Of a stretch of DNA of 64,000 nucleotides, positions 1 through 10,051 are shown piece by piece. Numbering within the stretch: position 1 is the first letter of the stretch; the number at the start of each line of letters is the position of its first letter. Position numbers and translations under genes: made by a program. The notes below the pieces were generated by a model that did not search any database, was not told the DNA's origin, and saw only the letters and a list, made by a program, of their open reading frames with translations. The stretch is from assembly GCA_021397845.1 (NCBI GenBank), contig CM038053.1, positions 82,087,157 to 82,151,156 of the forward strand. Reading direction: 5' to 3'. The DNA is from Areca catechu (lineage: Eukaryota > Streptophyta > Magnoliopsida > Arecales > Arecaceae).

Positions 1-1804
1 GGGAAGAACCAGCTTCTAGGGCTGAAGGGAATGGGACTCTAAGTTTATAAGTCTCAGGTAATTCATCTGCTCTCTTCTTCCTTTTCTCATTTAAATTGAA
101 ACTAGTATCAGTACTAGTCCCGGGCTTAGGCTCTTCTACATGGTTAGTCTCAGTACTAACATCATCTTCTAAATTCACATTCTTGCTAGCCTCTTTCTCC
201 TAGCCTTGATATGGGTCCCTAAGAATCCTACCACTTCTAAGCTCAGAAATTGCTTTGGCGTTCTCAAATTGAGGGTTCTTAGGTGGAACATTAGGCTGAA
301 GAATGAGTGGGTTGTTTCTAGGATTCGGTATTGGTTGACTCGATAGTTGACCTGGTTCTCTCCTCATAGTAGATTCAGCTAACTGTCCTATTTGAACTTC
401 TAACCTGGCGATAGATTGTTGTTGGGTCATGATTAATTGTTGGAGTTGATCAAACCTATCGTCGGCCAGATTGGTCTGTTGAGGAGGTTGATATGATGAC
501 TGATGATAATATGGTGGCTGATATGGTGGTTGAGTAGGCTGACTAAGCTGACCTCTATTATAGGCATAGTTTTGGTATGGGGGCCTATTTTGAATGTTCC
601 GTGCAGGAGGAGTTTGGGTCTGAACCTGAGTCTATTATGATTTCCAAGAAAAATTAGGATGGTTTCTCCAACCCGGGTAATAAGTATTTGAAAATGGGTC
701 ATTACCCGGCTTGGAATAACCTTGAGCAGCTTGGACTTGTTCTTGGATGAAAGGTGGTAACTGTGCAACCGTAGGGCATTCATTCATGTGATGGGCTGGG
801 CTAGCACAGATAGAACAAATCTCCTGATGATTAGAGGGTGATGGGTATTGTGATGGGTGTGATGGGTATTGTGCAGGAGATTGTTGACTGAGGGCTAGGA
901 CTTGGTCCAACTTTTTAGAAAGGAGGTCGACTGTATCTAATCTTTGGGATATTAGGTTCAAGTCGACATTGGAATTTGAATGTCTAATTTCATAAATCCC
1001 TGCCCGCTTTTGGTGAGGAATCGATCTTTCATATGAAGTCAAAGAAGCATGGTTGATCGAATTTTCACTTAGGGTTTCAAACAAGGTATAGGCCTCATCC
1101 TCACTTCTACTCATGAATGAACCTCCACAAGATGCATCCACCATCTGTCTATACTGGTCTCCTAATCCCTCATAAAAAGCTTGGACAATTTGCCACTTAG
1201 ACAGACCATGATGTGGGCATTTTCTGAGTTCCTTAAGTCTCTTCCATGATTCATGAATTTGTTCACCAGGAAGCTGAGCAAATCCAGTGATGGCTCGCCT
1301 CATGGTGTTGGTTCGACCTATAGGATAGAATTTCTTAAGGAACTCGTGCTGCATTTCAGCCCAAGTTCAAATTGGTTTCCCTATTGTGCCAAGCCAGTAC
1401 TTGGCCTTATCCTTAAGTGAGAAGGGGAACAAGGTTAGCCTAAGGGCATCATCAGTAAAATCTTGGATCTTCACCGTAGAACAGATTTCTAGAAACTCAT
1501 TTAGATGCTTATAAGGATCTTCGTTGGTATTCCCATAAAAGGAAGGGAGCATCTGGATTGTGGCAGACTTGATCTCATTTTGTCTAGCAGGTATTTCAGG
1601 TAAATGGATACAAGTCGATGGGTTGTAGGTGGAAGGAATAAAGTATTCCTTCATCTGTCTAGGTGGTTCTTCTGGGTTTCCATCCATTTGATTTTTTGGT
1701 GTACTATGGATCAGCCGTTCAATTTCAGGGTTGAAATCAACTAGGTTTGGAAATAAAGATCTTCTACCGTGCATGTAACAGTGCAACCCAAATATGTGAA
1801 TCAA
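1..1804 (-). pseudogene. Athila/Tat-type Ty3/gypsy gag pseudogene (5' part of an element running off the window start)
   Basis: Reverse-strand gag reading leftward. The N-terminal piece (1370-1804) carries the retrotransposon gag core with the F-P-F-S-L-K-D-K-A-K-Y-W-L signature. The middle piece (638-1366) continues with K-C-P-H-H-G and A-S-C-G-G-S-F-M-S, both typical of Athila/Tat gags. A CCHC-like knuckle (C-x2-C-x4-H-x4-C) lies at 776-817. The last piece (203-430) contains the L-R-S-G-R motif that precedes protease in this lineage. All pieces are in one frame, separated by nonsense codons: TGA at 1367-1369, TAA-TAG at 632-637 and TAG at 200-202. The first Met is uncertain; 1774 is an alternative to 1804. 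Protease and pol would lie before position 1. Family assignment comes from motif recall, not from a search. Confidence 0.85.
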
Positions 1805-1805
1805 A

Positions 1806-1850
1806 TTTTTTTTTTATTATATATATATATATATATATTTTTTATTTTTT
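1806..1850. repeat. T-rich and (AT)n low-complexity tract in the leader of the Athila-like element
   Basis: A poly-T run passes into about ten AT dinucleotides and then another T-rich run, immediately upstream (in the element's sense) of gag. Confidence 0.9.
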
Positions 1851-1879
1851 TCAAACACTTATCAAACAGATTTCTATCA

Positions 1880-2420
1880 TAGGCTCCCTAATTCTAGACA
1901 TCTCCTAACTTCCAAGACCGCCTTGGAGCCCTCCAAGTCAAAGACCAATTAGCTAACTGGCCAGGTAAGGGTAAGGTCGGTGGAGTTTCCCTCTTTGCTT
2001 GCCTTAGACACCAATTGAAAATTGGCCAGGTAAGCAGATCCAACCACCTTCCTTCGGCACGTAATCCCTGAACCCCTTTCCTAGACACCAGTCAACCAAC
2101 TAATCTTGACCCGGTCCAACTCTTCCGGGTGCCCTGTCCTATTGAGCTCGAGTTCCTTAGGGCTGACGTCTAGTTAATTTTATTTAGAAGGCTTAGGTAT
2201 GCAAAATGAGGGGTGATGGTTTATGGGCTAAGGAAGGGTATTGAACTCCCCACCTTATCTTGTTTATGGATTAGTGCCCTTAAGATGATTATGAGATTAT
2301 GAAATGCAATAAATAAGATGTCAAAATAAGAGTTATAAACACAAAATTAAATTAAAGCTATATATATTTTTTTAATTTTGTGATTAAGTTTCTAATCCTA
2401 ATAAATTATGAAATGTCTGG
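1880..2420 (-). other. 5' leader of the Athila-like element, truncated before its PBS
   Basis: Noncoding. It carries the leader module seen again at 24690-25060, 28080-28420, 33230-33600, 43440-43780 and 49210-49560: paired 'cctagacacca' and 'ggccaggtaag' motifs, then 'gggctagg-a-aggt ... cctta'. A hairpin with arms CCAAT/ATTGG lies at 2011-2025. No PBS or LTR follows. The sequence changes at about 2420 to a copia fragment, so the element's 5' end has been lost. Confidence 0.7.
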
Positions 2421-2625
2421 GCAATTTTTTTTTTGGATTTTGCGAAGTGTAGTACTTGAATTTGTGTATACTGATGATCAATTAGCTGATGTGTTTACCA
2501 AACCATTGAGTGAAGAGAGATTTTGTTTGATTAGAAGAGAGTTGGTATCATTGATCCATTCTCCTAGAACACTCTCAAATTTTATCTTACCCAAGCTATT
2601 TTTACTCAAAAATCACTTGTGTTAA
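2421..2625 (+). pseudogene. C-terminal fragment of a Ty1/copia RNase H / pol polyprotein
   Basis: The translation around 2455-2570 contains Q-L-A-D-V-F-T-K-P-L followed by F-C-L-I-R-R-E-L. This is the conserved end of the copia polyprotein, where RNase H stops shortly before the stop codon. Only about 45 codons are recognisable. The sequence upstream of 2421 is the leader of another element, so this is a truncated relic. Its neighbours downstream fit the 3' half of the same Sirevirus. Confidence 0.8.
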
Positions 2626-2696
2626 GTCTCAAAAGCTTTTAAGAACGTATTTGAATTTTTGAAGATTTTTACAGATTTTTTTGGGATTTTCTTAGC

Positions 2697-2776
2697 CAAG
2701 TGTCGATACTTGGATTTTGCGAAGTGTCGACACCTGACCAAGTGTTGACACTTGAGAAATCCCAAGTGTCGACACT
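2697..2776. repeat. Cluster of CAAGTGTCGACACTTG-type palindromes in the pol-env spacer
   Basis: Four copies (2697, about 2725, 2740 and 2763) of a 16-bp palindrome or its one-to-two base variants. The same motif forms a much larger array in the 3' LTR at 7789-8153, tying this spacer to the same element. Confidence 0.85.
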
Positions 2777-3061
2777 CAAAAAAAATTTCTATCTTTTTAG
2801 GGCAGACCGAATGTTTTGTATTTTGTTTTCCACCATTTTTTCTCGAGCTCCAGTGGTCCCCCAAGCTCCTCTACCTTCCAAATCAACTCTTTCCCCTTTT
2901 GCCCTGACTGAAATCAGGCATTTTTCCTCTCTTTTTCCAATTTTGAAACCGTGTAACCTAGGTTTTATATTTCTCGTTCATTTTAATGAATTTTAATTGG
3001 ATTTTTTGGAGTTTTTAGCCATTTGGAAGTTTCCATTTAGAGGGAATCATGTTTGAACGTG
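2777..3061 (+). other. Sirevirus pol-env spacer, noncoding
   Basis: Pyrimidine-rich, without a supportable ORF. It continues after the solo LTR at 4765. Confidence 0.5.
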
Positions 3062-3663
3062 TTTATTGATAGAACCGTGTGGTTGTCGTTAAAACGCCGT
3101 GGCTATCAGTTTAAAATCTGATTTCTTAAAATGTTTAAAAATACGTAGCAAGAGGAGCAGGTCGAATCCACAGAGAAGACAGTGTTTAGGATTTGAAATT
3201 TTTGATCTTTGTAAAAAAATATTTGAAGTGGAAAAAATATAAAAATTAAAATTGCAGGAAAACTTGGCACTAGGATCTATTATTTAGATCCTAGCATCTA
3301 TTTGTAGACAAGACGAAAGACAGGAATTAAAAAGAGATATTGCATTGATTGAAATTTAAGGTCTAAATACAATGCAAAAATAACTAAATTAACAAAACAA
3401 GTAACAAAGATAAGAACAGATCGGCGCAGCCTCGTCGGGAAGATAGCTCCTACCTTCGTACTCCGTGGAGCGAACTGGGCTTCCTCTGCATCTTCTTCTT
3501 CGGATCTTGATCTCAGAGAGAGAGAAGGCTGGAAGATGGTGTAGGGACATGCTCTCCTTTGAGAAACCTCACTCCCAAAAGCCAACTCGTAACCCAAGCA
3601 ATGCCCTTTACCCTGTACCTTGTCTTTTCTCCGGGATCCCCCGGCCTTGTGCTATGGGGTTCA

Positions 3664-3670
3664 TTTTATA
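3664..3670 (-). promoter_or_regulatory. TATA box of the solo LTR
   Basis: Reads TATAAAA on the reverse strand between the GC-rich U3 repeat block and the R/U5 side. Confidence 0.55.
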
Positions 3671-3759
3671 ATTGATCGGAGAGGAGACCTCATGGCACAC
3701 TAGCGATGTGGGACAAAAGGAATACCGAGACCGCCATTGCTGCTCCGTTGATTACGCCA

Positions 3760-4140
3760 CTCGTGGATTGCGCCGTGGAGCTCGTGGAGAACGCTCAGCG
3801 TCCGTCGGCCTGTGGAGAATGCCCGTATCACGCCGTGACGACTGCTTGGCAACGCCCGTGGAGAAGCTCGGCTCGCGGACTGTTCGTGCCTGTGGAGAAC
3901 GCCCGTGGATGGCGTGGGCTGTGCGTGGACTGCGTGGGCTGCATCACCGTGGAGGGCTTGGGCTGCACGTGGAGGAGCTTTGCCGTGGAGAACGCCACCG
4001 TGGAGGGTGTGGGCTGCGCGTGGAGGAGCTTGGCCGTGGAGAACGCCCGTGGACGTGCGCTTGGAGGAGCTTGGCCATGCGTGTGGAGGAGCTCGGCAAT
4101 GTGCATTGAGGCTCGGCAATGCCACCGCCGGAGCTTCTCC
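3760..4140. repeat. GC-rich degenerate minisatellite in the U3 of the solo LTR
   Basis: Built from 'gtggagaacgcc', 'gtggaggagctTggcc' and 'gtgggctgc' words. The clearest tandem pair is 3949-3999 and 4000-4048, about 50 bp each. Base composition is sharply richer in G+C than all surrounding DNA. The array ends roughly 100 bp upstream of the reverse-strand TATA box, so it lies where promoter-proximal elements would be. Confidence 0.8.
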
Positions 4141-4764
4141 TCCGGCCATGGACACATGAAGAACGTGGGCTGCCTCCTCTCGTTTGCCGCCGAAAAATGC
4201 CACCACCGACCGTCAAACCACCGCCGGCGTGATTCCCGGCGAGTTTCGGCACCTCTGGAGGGCTGTGGTCCACGCCCTACTTCGTGGACCGGCAGCAATG
4301 GCTGCCAGTAGACTAACCAACGAATTGTAAACCCAGCAGCCGGTCCATGGTGGACCGGCTGCTCCAAAAAGCGTGCAGCATCAAAATATGTGCAAAAATC
4401 TTAGAAAATTCATTACTTCTTCATTTCAAACCTGATTTAAGTACCGTTTGCGTCGTTGGATTCCATAAATCAAGCTCTACCTAATGGCAGGTTTCAAACT
4501 TATTAATTTTACTGATTCCATAATCATTAATTATAATTATTGAATATTTTATTAATCATTTAAATGGGTGTGCGGTGCTTTGACTTGAAATCTATTTTTC
4601 ATGAACGTACTCTAATTTCACATTTTTCAAAGATATTTTTAAAATAATTAGTTTTGCAAGAAATTCCAAATTAATTATGAAATTAGGTTATTAAAAGAAT
4701 GTTAGCACCAATAATTAACTAAAATACTTAAAATGAATGTGTAAATCCATGATTTATCATTTAT

Positions 4765-5273
4765 CTTGGATTTTCCATGGATTTTTGGCTGATTTCTCAC
4801 ATATTCCATCCGATTTTGTTAATTTCACTGTTACATTGGGTTTTTTGGCCGAAATATTCAAGGGTTTCCATTTAAAGTTAGATTTTTAGCCATTTGTTGC
4901 TTATTCTCAGATTTCATTCCTTAGGAAGGAGTATTTGTGTTAATTTCCCTGCATTTTACCCCTCTTTTCACTATATCGTTGGTTGATTACTTGTTTTTGA
5001 CCTCAAACCTAAATGTATTTTGGAAACCCAAATATATTTTTTATGGATAAAATTCCCTGATAAAGGTATTTTACCCTCGATTTCTTGTGTTAAAGGTATT
5101 TTACAACTCAAATATGTTTAATCCCAATTTTTCAAAACAAATTCTAGTTTTTCGTTATCTAGTATCCTTCTTTTAGGAAAACATAGTCTCCTTTAGCTTA
5201 ACTTCTTAACCTGATTGAAACCAATACCCCCTAGGTTATTTATCTTCTTCCTTTCTTTCTCAGCTTGATTGTG
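4765..5273 (+). other. Sirevirus spacer upstream of the env-like ORF
   Basis: AT-rich noncoding DNA. 'gggtttccatttaaag' and 'tttttagccatttg' words here resemble 2990-3040 on the other side of the solo LTR. I see no gene. Confidence 0.5.
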
Positions 5274-6901
5274 ATGGTTCCGATAAAGAGATTAGCTATT
5301 AGGAGTAGGACTGGACATGGGTCTGAGAGGAGAACAAAAGCCAGACATGATGCAGGATAGGCCAGCAGTTCAGCAGCTCCAGTTTCCCCCCCTGTAGAGA
5401 GGATGGCAGGGAAGGCTGTAGCTTCAAGGTGATGGATAGATCTTGAGTTCTTCGATAGACAACATTTCCAGATCTAGCGGACACTTACCGATGCCGGATT
5501 AATACCCTTTTGCACTATGCAGGAGAGGTACTATCCCCATCTAGTGAGGGAGTTTTATGGTGCTTTGGACTGCCGTTGATTACTATGGAGGACTACTGTC
5601 AGGGGAGTAAAGATTTCTGTGATTGAGAAGCTTCTGAGCAGAGTATGAAAGATTCCTCATCGTGGCATCAGTGTGTTCTCAGTGAAGGATAGGGAGGGTG
5701 CTTTCAGGTGCATCCTTGAGCGTGAGGACTTTCGTGGAGTGACAGTGGTCACCGTGAACCAGCTATCTGTGGAGATGCTCCTTCTGCACCATATCACAGC
5801 TCGGATATTGCTTCCAAAGACTGGGTGTTTCGACTTCATCACCGAGAGAGAGCTGATGCTTATGGTATGCTTGACCCAGAGGACTCAGGTTGATATACCT
5901 TCTTTGATGCTTGCTCAGATGCGTGATGTAGCAACTCAGAGACGACACTGTTTACCTTATGGTATGGTGTTGACCTATTTATTTAGAGCATGTGGAGTTC
6001 CTTTGAAGTGGGAGATCTCCAAGGAAATTCTACATACCGACGTCTATGACGAGAGGTTGCTACACCGCATGGGATATCGATTAGTCATAGGTTGGTGGGT
6101 TTGGAGAGAGTCTGGCTAGGAGCTAGATGAGGAGGATAAGATTCGAGAGGCAGAGGTAGGGCCATCAGGGCTAGTTAGTACACCTCCTTAGCCTACTCAT
6201 GCATCATAGGTAGAGCTGATGACCCTGATAGCTACACCTTCAGGTCCTCCTCCACCTTATATGGACATATCTTTTGAGCATGCGAGACAGTATTTCACAT
6301 ATCTTAGGAGTGAGATGATTGGATTGGGTGTCCGCAGGACCTTGTTACGCATCAAGATTGAAGGTCTTCGTACACATACTACCATGGAGCATGCTGAGAT
6401 TCGTCGGACTATGAAGGAGAGTTTTGCTCGTATCGAGGACTTACTAAGATCCCTTCTACCGCCAGCAGCACCTGCAGCTCCATCTCCTAATGCTGCTGAT
6501 GATGATGATGACGATGACCACCAGATGGACATGATGATACTATTGATGGTGGTGACTGTGCTGATGGGATTGAGGATAGAGATACTGATATTATTGATGA
6601 TGATAGTGATAGTGACAGTGGTGGTGGCACAGATGGATATGAGGTAGTCAGCCGAGAGCTGAAGCCTCCTGTTATTCCTCCTGCTGATTCGACTGGCACA
6701 CCTGTCTCCACTGATCCAGCTTTTGTCACTCCTGCTAAGACTCTTCCACCTCCCTCTACTCGAGCTTCTAGGGTTGTACCCCACTTTGGACCTTCTACTA
6801 GGACTCGAAGTTATGGAATTTTGAAGACTCCTAGAGGTCTAGCCCATAGGTCTAGGATTACAAGCCCTATATCTTTTAAGATCCCATCTGATGAGGATTA
6901 G
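5274..6901 (+). pseudogene. Sirevirus env-like ORF with 'putative plant transposon protein' domain, decayed
   Basis: ATG at 5274 opens a frame rich in basic residues that is broken by several stops before 5650. The best stretch (5673-6119) has the segment around H-I-T-A-R-I-L-L-P-K, then C-L-P-Y-G-M-V-L-T. This pattern is typical of the domain found in the ORF between pol and the 3' LTR of Sireviruses. A second part follows (6219-6520), then an acidic Asp/Ser-rich tail and a Pro-rich tail ending in a TAG at 6899-6901. At least one frameshift near 6520 separates the tail. The protein's function is not established; the 'env' label reflects position only. Confidence 0.75.
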
Positions 6902-7222
6902 CCTCACAGATGTTTATTTTGTTGTATTCTATTTATATCTCATGTTATGTATGATTTATATCTCATGATGTATTTTGATTGTTTCAGTGTTGCTGATGAG
7001 TCAGCAAATTTTGTACTGAAAACATTACTTAATAGATATATATATATGCATTTCAGCTTGATGTTTACAATTTGTGAATCACTATGATTGATTTTGATAG
7101 CTTGATTGTTTATATTTACTTGATAGATATACATTTTGGCTCTGATACCTGTTCACTCTTGAAAAACTGTCTCTTGTATCAACTCTGTTACTCTACTACT
7201 TTTTGTCAGCATGCTTGTTTTG

Positions 7223-7493
7223 AGGGGGAGCTTACTCCTTTTTTCTAATGATTGACAAAAAGGGGGAGTAGAATTATCTTTAATTTATCTGAATTTCAAA
7301 TTTGATCTGATACCAATATTGCATACTACTTGTTCTGATTAGAATTGTCTAACTAAGGGGGAGATTCATCCTTCTTAACTATGCAAGTTGTGGATGTATT
7401 ATCTTGAAATCATATTCATGAATTATCAAATCTGAAATTTAAAATTAAATGTTGATATACTCAAGGTTTTGTAATCATCAAAAAGGGGGAGAT
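7223..7493 (+). promoter_or_regulatory. Multiple polypurine tracts upstream of the Sirevirus 3' LTR
   Basis: Four near-identical tracts containing AGGGGGAG: about 7221, 7259, 7357 and 7482-7492. The last abuts the LTR start at 7494 and is the expected plus-strand primer. Repeated tracts of this kind are a Sirevirus trait. Confidence 0.8.
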
Positions 7494-9013
7494 TGTTGAC
7501 TCCACCTAGTGATTTTGATGAATAACAAAATGTTGAATACATATTGTGTACTAATGTTTATTTCTAGTTTTGAGTTTTCAGGAAACAAGCACCTCAAATT
7601 CTTAAATTAAAATATCATGGCACGCTATGGCACGAAGCATATTTTGCAATTTAAGGAGTCTTCTCCATGCAAAAAGGGCTTAAAAAAGTTCTATTTATTG
7701 TTTATTTACATTAGATTTAAGTTTCATATTCAACACTTGTGTTTTTGGTTTGAATTGTACTTAATTATGAATTTTGCAGAACCAAGTGTCGACACCTGGG
7801 AAGTCAAATGTCGATACTTCAGCATTTGGCACATAGAAAAACTCCTTGGCACACCAAGTGTCGACACCCAGAAATCAAGTGTCGACACCTGAAACTCAAG
7901 TATTTAACCTAGAAATCAAGTATCGACACCTGAAACTCAAGTGTCGACACTTAAGTCTCCAAGTGTCAACTTAAGGCCTGAGACTTTTTGAAAATCTAGA
8001 ACATGGCCAATGGAGTGTTTTTGTGTCAAGTGTCGACACCTGTGAATCAAGTGTCGATACTTGAAAGTTCAAGTATCGACACCTGGAAGTCAAGTGTCGA
8101 CACCTGATAGCCAAGTGTCGACAACTGACAAACCAAGTGTCGACACTCGGGTTCTGACAGCCCTAACGGATCTATTTTTCTGAGTTGCAGAAATATCTTT
8201 TCAAGCTTCCAATGGCTAGATTCGAAGCTCAAATGGCCACAAACCATTTTTTAAAAATTTTTGAAGTATTTAAGCTTCACCAAACTCATTCTTGAAGCAT
8301 TGAAGTCCATTGAAAGCTCAAAAGCCAATATTCCCTAAAGAACATCACTTCAAAAGCCATTTAAAGTGTGATTCCTTGAAAAAGCTTACAAGCCCATCCT
8401 TTCATCTTTTCAAAAAGAGAGCTTGAAGAATATTCCAAGGAGAAGACAAGATAAAACATCAACTTGAGCCTCAAAGCTTCCATTCTACTCTTGAAGAGAG
8501 TTTGTTTTGTTTATTTTGACTTGTATACCTAAAATTCTCTTTTGATTTGACCTAGCTTTCAAGGGTTTCTTGAAAGTAGGTTGTTATGGTTGTTGATGAG
8601 CCAAAGGGACAAAACCAACTAGGGTTAACTTGTGAGCCCGAAGATAAAACAAGTGTAAAGATTAGTTGGTGAGCCTAGGTGATAAAACCAACATAGGTTT
8701 TGACTTGTGAGCCTTTTGAAAAACAAGTCGATTGTAATCTTGAAGAGATTATAGTGGAATTCCAAATGATGGCTTGGGAAGTGGATGTAAGTGCTAGGTT
8801 TGCACCGAACCACTATAAACCTTGTGTTTGTGTGTGATTGTCTCTTCTATCTCTTGCTCTTTACTTCTTGCACTTTATTTATTACTTTCCGCTACATATA
8901 ATCTAGTGCATCAATTTCGTAACTCACAAACACCACAAGGCCTGCACATTATTGCTTTAATTTTTTAAAAGACCGAATTCACCCCCCCTCTTGGGGTCCA
9001 TTTCTGGGCAACA
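7494..9013 (+). repeat. Sirevirus 3' LTR
   Basis: 1,520 bp starting TGTTGACTCC directly after a polypurine tract and ending GGGCAACA after 'cccccctcttgggg'. Both ends match the usual form of Sirevirus LTRs. The 5' partner is not in the window, so no TSD can be verified. The flank begins ATAAT (9014-9018). Confidence 0.85.
7789..8153. repeat. Array of CAAGTGTCGACAC(C/T)TG palindromes in the LTR
   Basis: About a dozen copies spaced irregularly by 15-70 bp. The perfect form is a 16-bp palindrome around a SalI-like GTCGAC core; most copies differ by one or two bases. Spacers ('gaaactcaag', 'gaagtcaag') are unrelated in length, so it is neither a simple tandem repeat nor a CRISPR array. Confidence 0.9.
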
Positions 9014-9210
9014 ATAATGTAAATATCCTTCATTTAAATAAAGAACAATATCAGCAGACTATCCAAGATGACATTCATAATTAGATAAGGACTTTTATAT
9101 CTAATTATGTCTCCCACTCTTTTCTTCGAATACCATAACCCTCAATCTATGGTAAGCAAGAAACCTTACTGGTTTTTTTAGTGGGATTATGATCCTAATT
9201 CCTTATGAAT

Positions 9211-9511
9211 GCCTTGTGTGTACACAACAAACACCCATGAGTTCAAAGGTAGGACTTCCTTTCCAATTGCAATCTATGCAATTCTTAACTGTTAAACTTG
9301 CCTCTAAGACACTTATAGCCTTGTGTGTACATAACAAACCACGATGTCTTAGTTTAGTCAGACCCTTCATTTCTATATAGCCATGATTGAATAATGTTGC
9401 CCTTGTGTGTACACAACAAAGCTATAATTCTAATCATGCTATAAAGTACCTAGTGCACCAAGATAAATTTCATATCAAACCCTAAAGTAGGCCTTGTGTG
9501 TACACAACAAA
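9211..9511. repeat. Four copies of a 21-bp near-palindrome, gccttgtgtgtacacaacaaa
   Basis: Copies at 9211-9231, 9318-9338, 9400-9420 and 9491-9511, spaced about 80-110 bp. Each contains TTGTGTGTACACAA. The intervening sequence is unrelated. Confidence 0.85.
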
Positions 9512-10017
9512 CCTACTATAGTGTTGACATAAATTTTGCTTAGCATGAAGGAAGGCAAATTATAGTATTCTTAATCAATTAGCATTTCCAAATTAAGGTT
9601 TTAGATATGACCAAATTGGCCAGGTAAGTGGAAGGGGTGAGGGTCTTAGTAGAAAAGACCTTGTCTTAAAGAAAGGATGGAGGGAAAAACAGAGAGAGAC
9701 ACTCAGACAGAAGACTCGACAAAATTGTACTTCTATATCAGAAGACCGAACACTCTATTCTCATTTCACTGTACACCCTTTAAATAAGAATTTAAGGGGC
9801 GTGAAAAACTTCCCAAAGTTGCTTATCAGATATGTCTCTTCATATCTGATAAGACTCTTCAGGATTCAAGAGTCTTATCTGAGTTATCTTGGTTTCTAGA
9901 TGAACTCTCCTCATGCCACATGGCATGTACTGAACTCAAGGGAAGGAGGCATCTTTCCATGTCTTGAAATCATAGAAGAGGAATCCTGAGAGCAGAAGGA
10001 CTCTGCCTCAGAACCGT

Positions 10018-10051
10018 GCGTAGATGAAGAGACGCGACTCTTCATCTACGC
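10018..10051. other. Strong inverted repeat with 14-bp arms
   Basis: GCGTAGATGAAGAG, a 6-base spacer, then its exact reverse complement. A partial direct copy of the right arm follows to about 10070. It would form a stable hairpin in RNA from either strand. It lies in the presumed transcribed part of the reverse-strand LTR-like segment. Confidence 0.75.

Larger units (their letters stand above)
3067..4759 (-). mobile_element. Solo LTR (reverse strand), TSD TTTAT
   Basis: Plus-strand termini are TGATAGAACC and GATTTATCA, giving TG...CA ends. It is flanked by TTTAT at 3062-3066 and at 4760-4764, a perfect 5-bp target duplication. In its own sense it has a U3 with a GC-rich repeat block (about 4320-3680), a TATA box at 3670-3664, and a U5 containing 'ggattcgacc', a motif common near the LTR ends of several Ty3/gypsy lineages. 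No PBS or internal region is present, so it is a solo LTR from unequal recombination. It sits in the Sirevirus spacer. Confidence 0.8.
2421..9013 (+). mobile_element. Sirevirus-type Ty1/copia element, 3' portion (5' end missing), with a nested solo LTR
   Basis: In order: end of the copia RNase H, a pol-env spacer with palindromes, an env-like ORF, a run of polypurine tracts and a complete 3' LTR (7494-9013). This order, together with several 'aagggggag' tracts before an LTR that starts TGTTGAC and ends CAACA, is characteristic of Sireviruses. Everything upstream of the RNase H tail, including the 5' LTR, gag and most of pol, is absent. The spacer is split by a solo LTR at 3067-4759. Confidence 0.8.

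Noticed and set aside
3672..4367. Several overlapping long ORFs on both strands (up to 201 codons)
   Set aside because: They all arise from the GC-rich repeat block, which lacks stops in every frame. No domain, and the block lies in the U3 of a solo LTR.
6520..6647. Apparent hydrophobic Met/Leu/Val-rich C-terminus, suggestive of an env membrane anchor
   Set aside because: It is the out-of-frame reading of GAT/GTG-type repeats. The next frame gives an acidic Asp/Ser/Gly-rich tail continuing to the stop at 6901, so this is a frameshift artefact.
7789..8153. CRISPR-like array
   Set aside because: Repeat unit is only 16 bp, spacing is irregular, it sits in a plant LTR and there are no cas genes.
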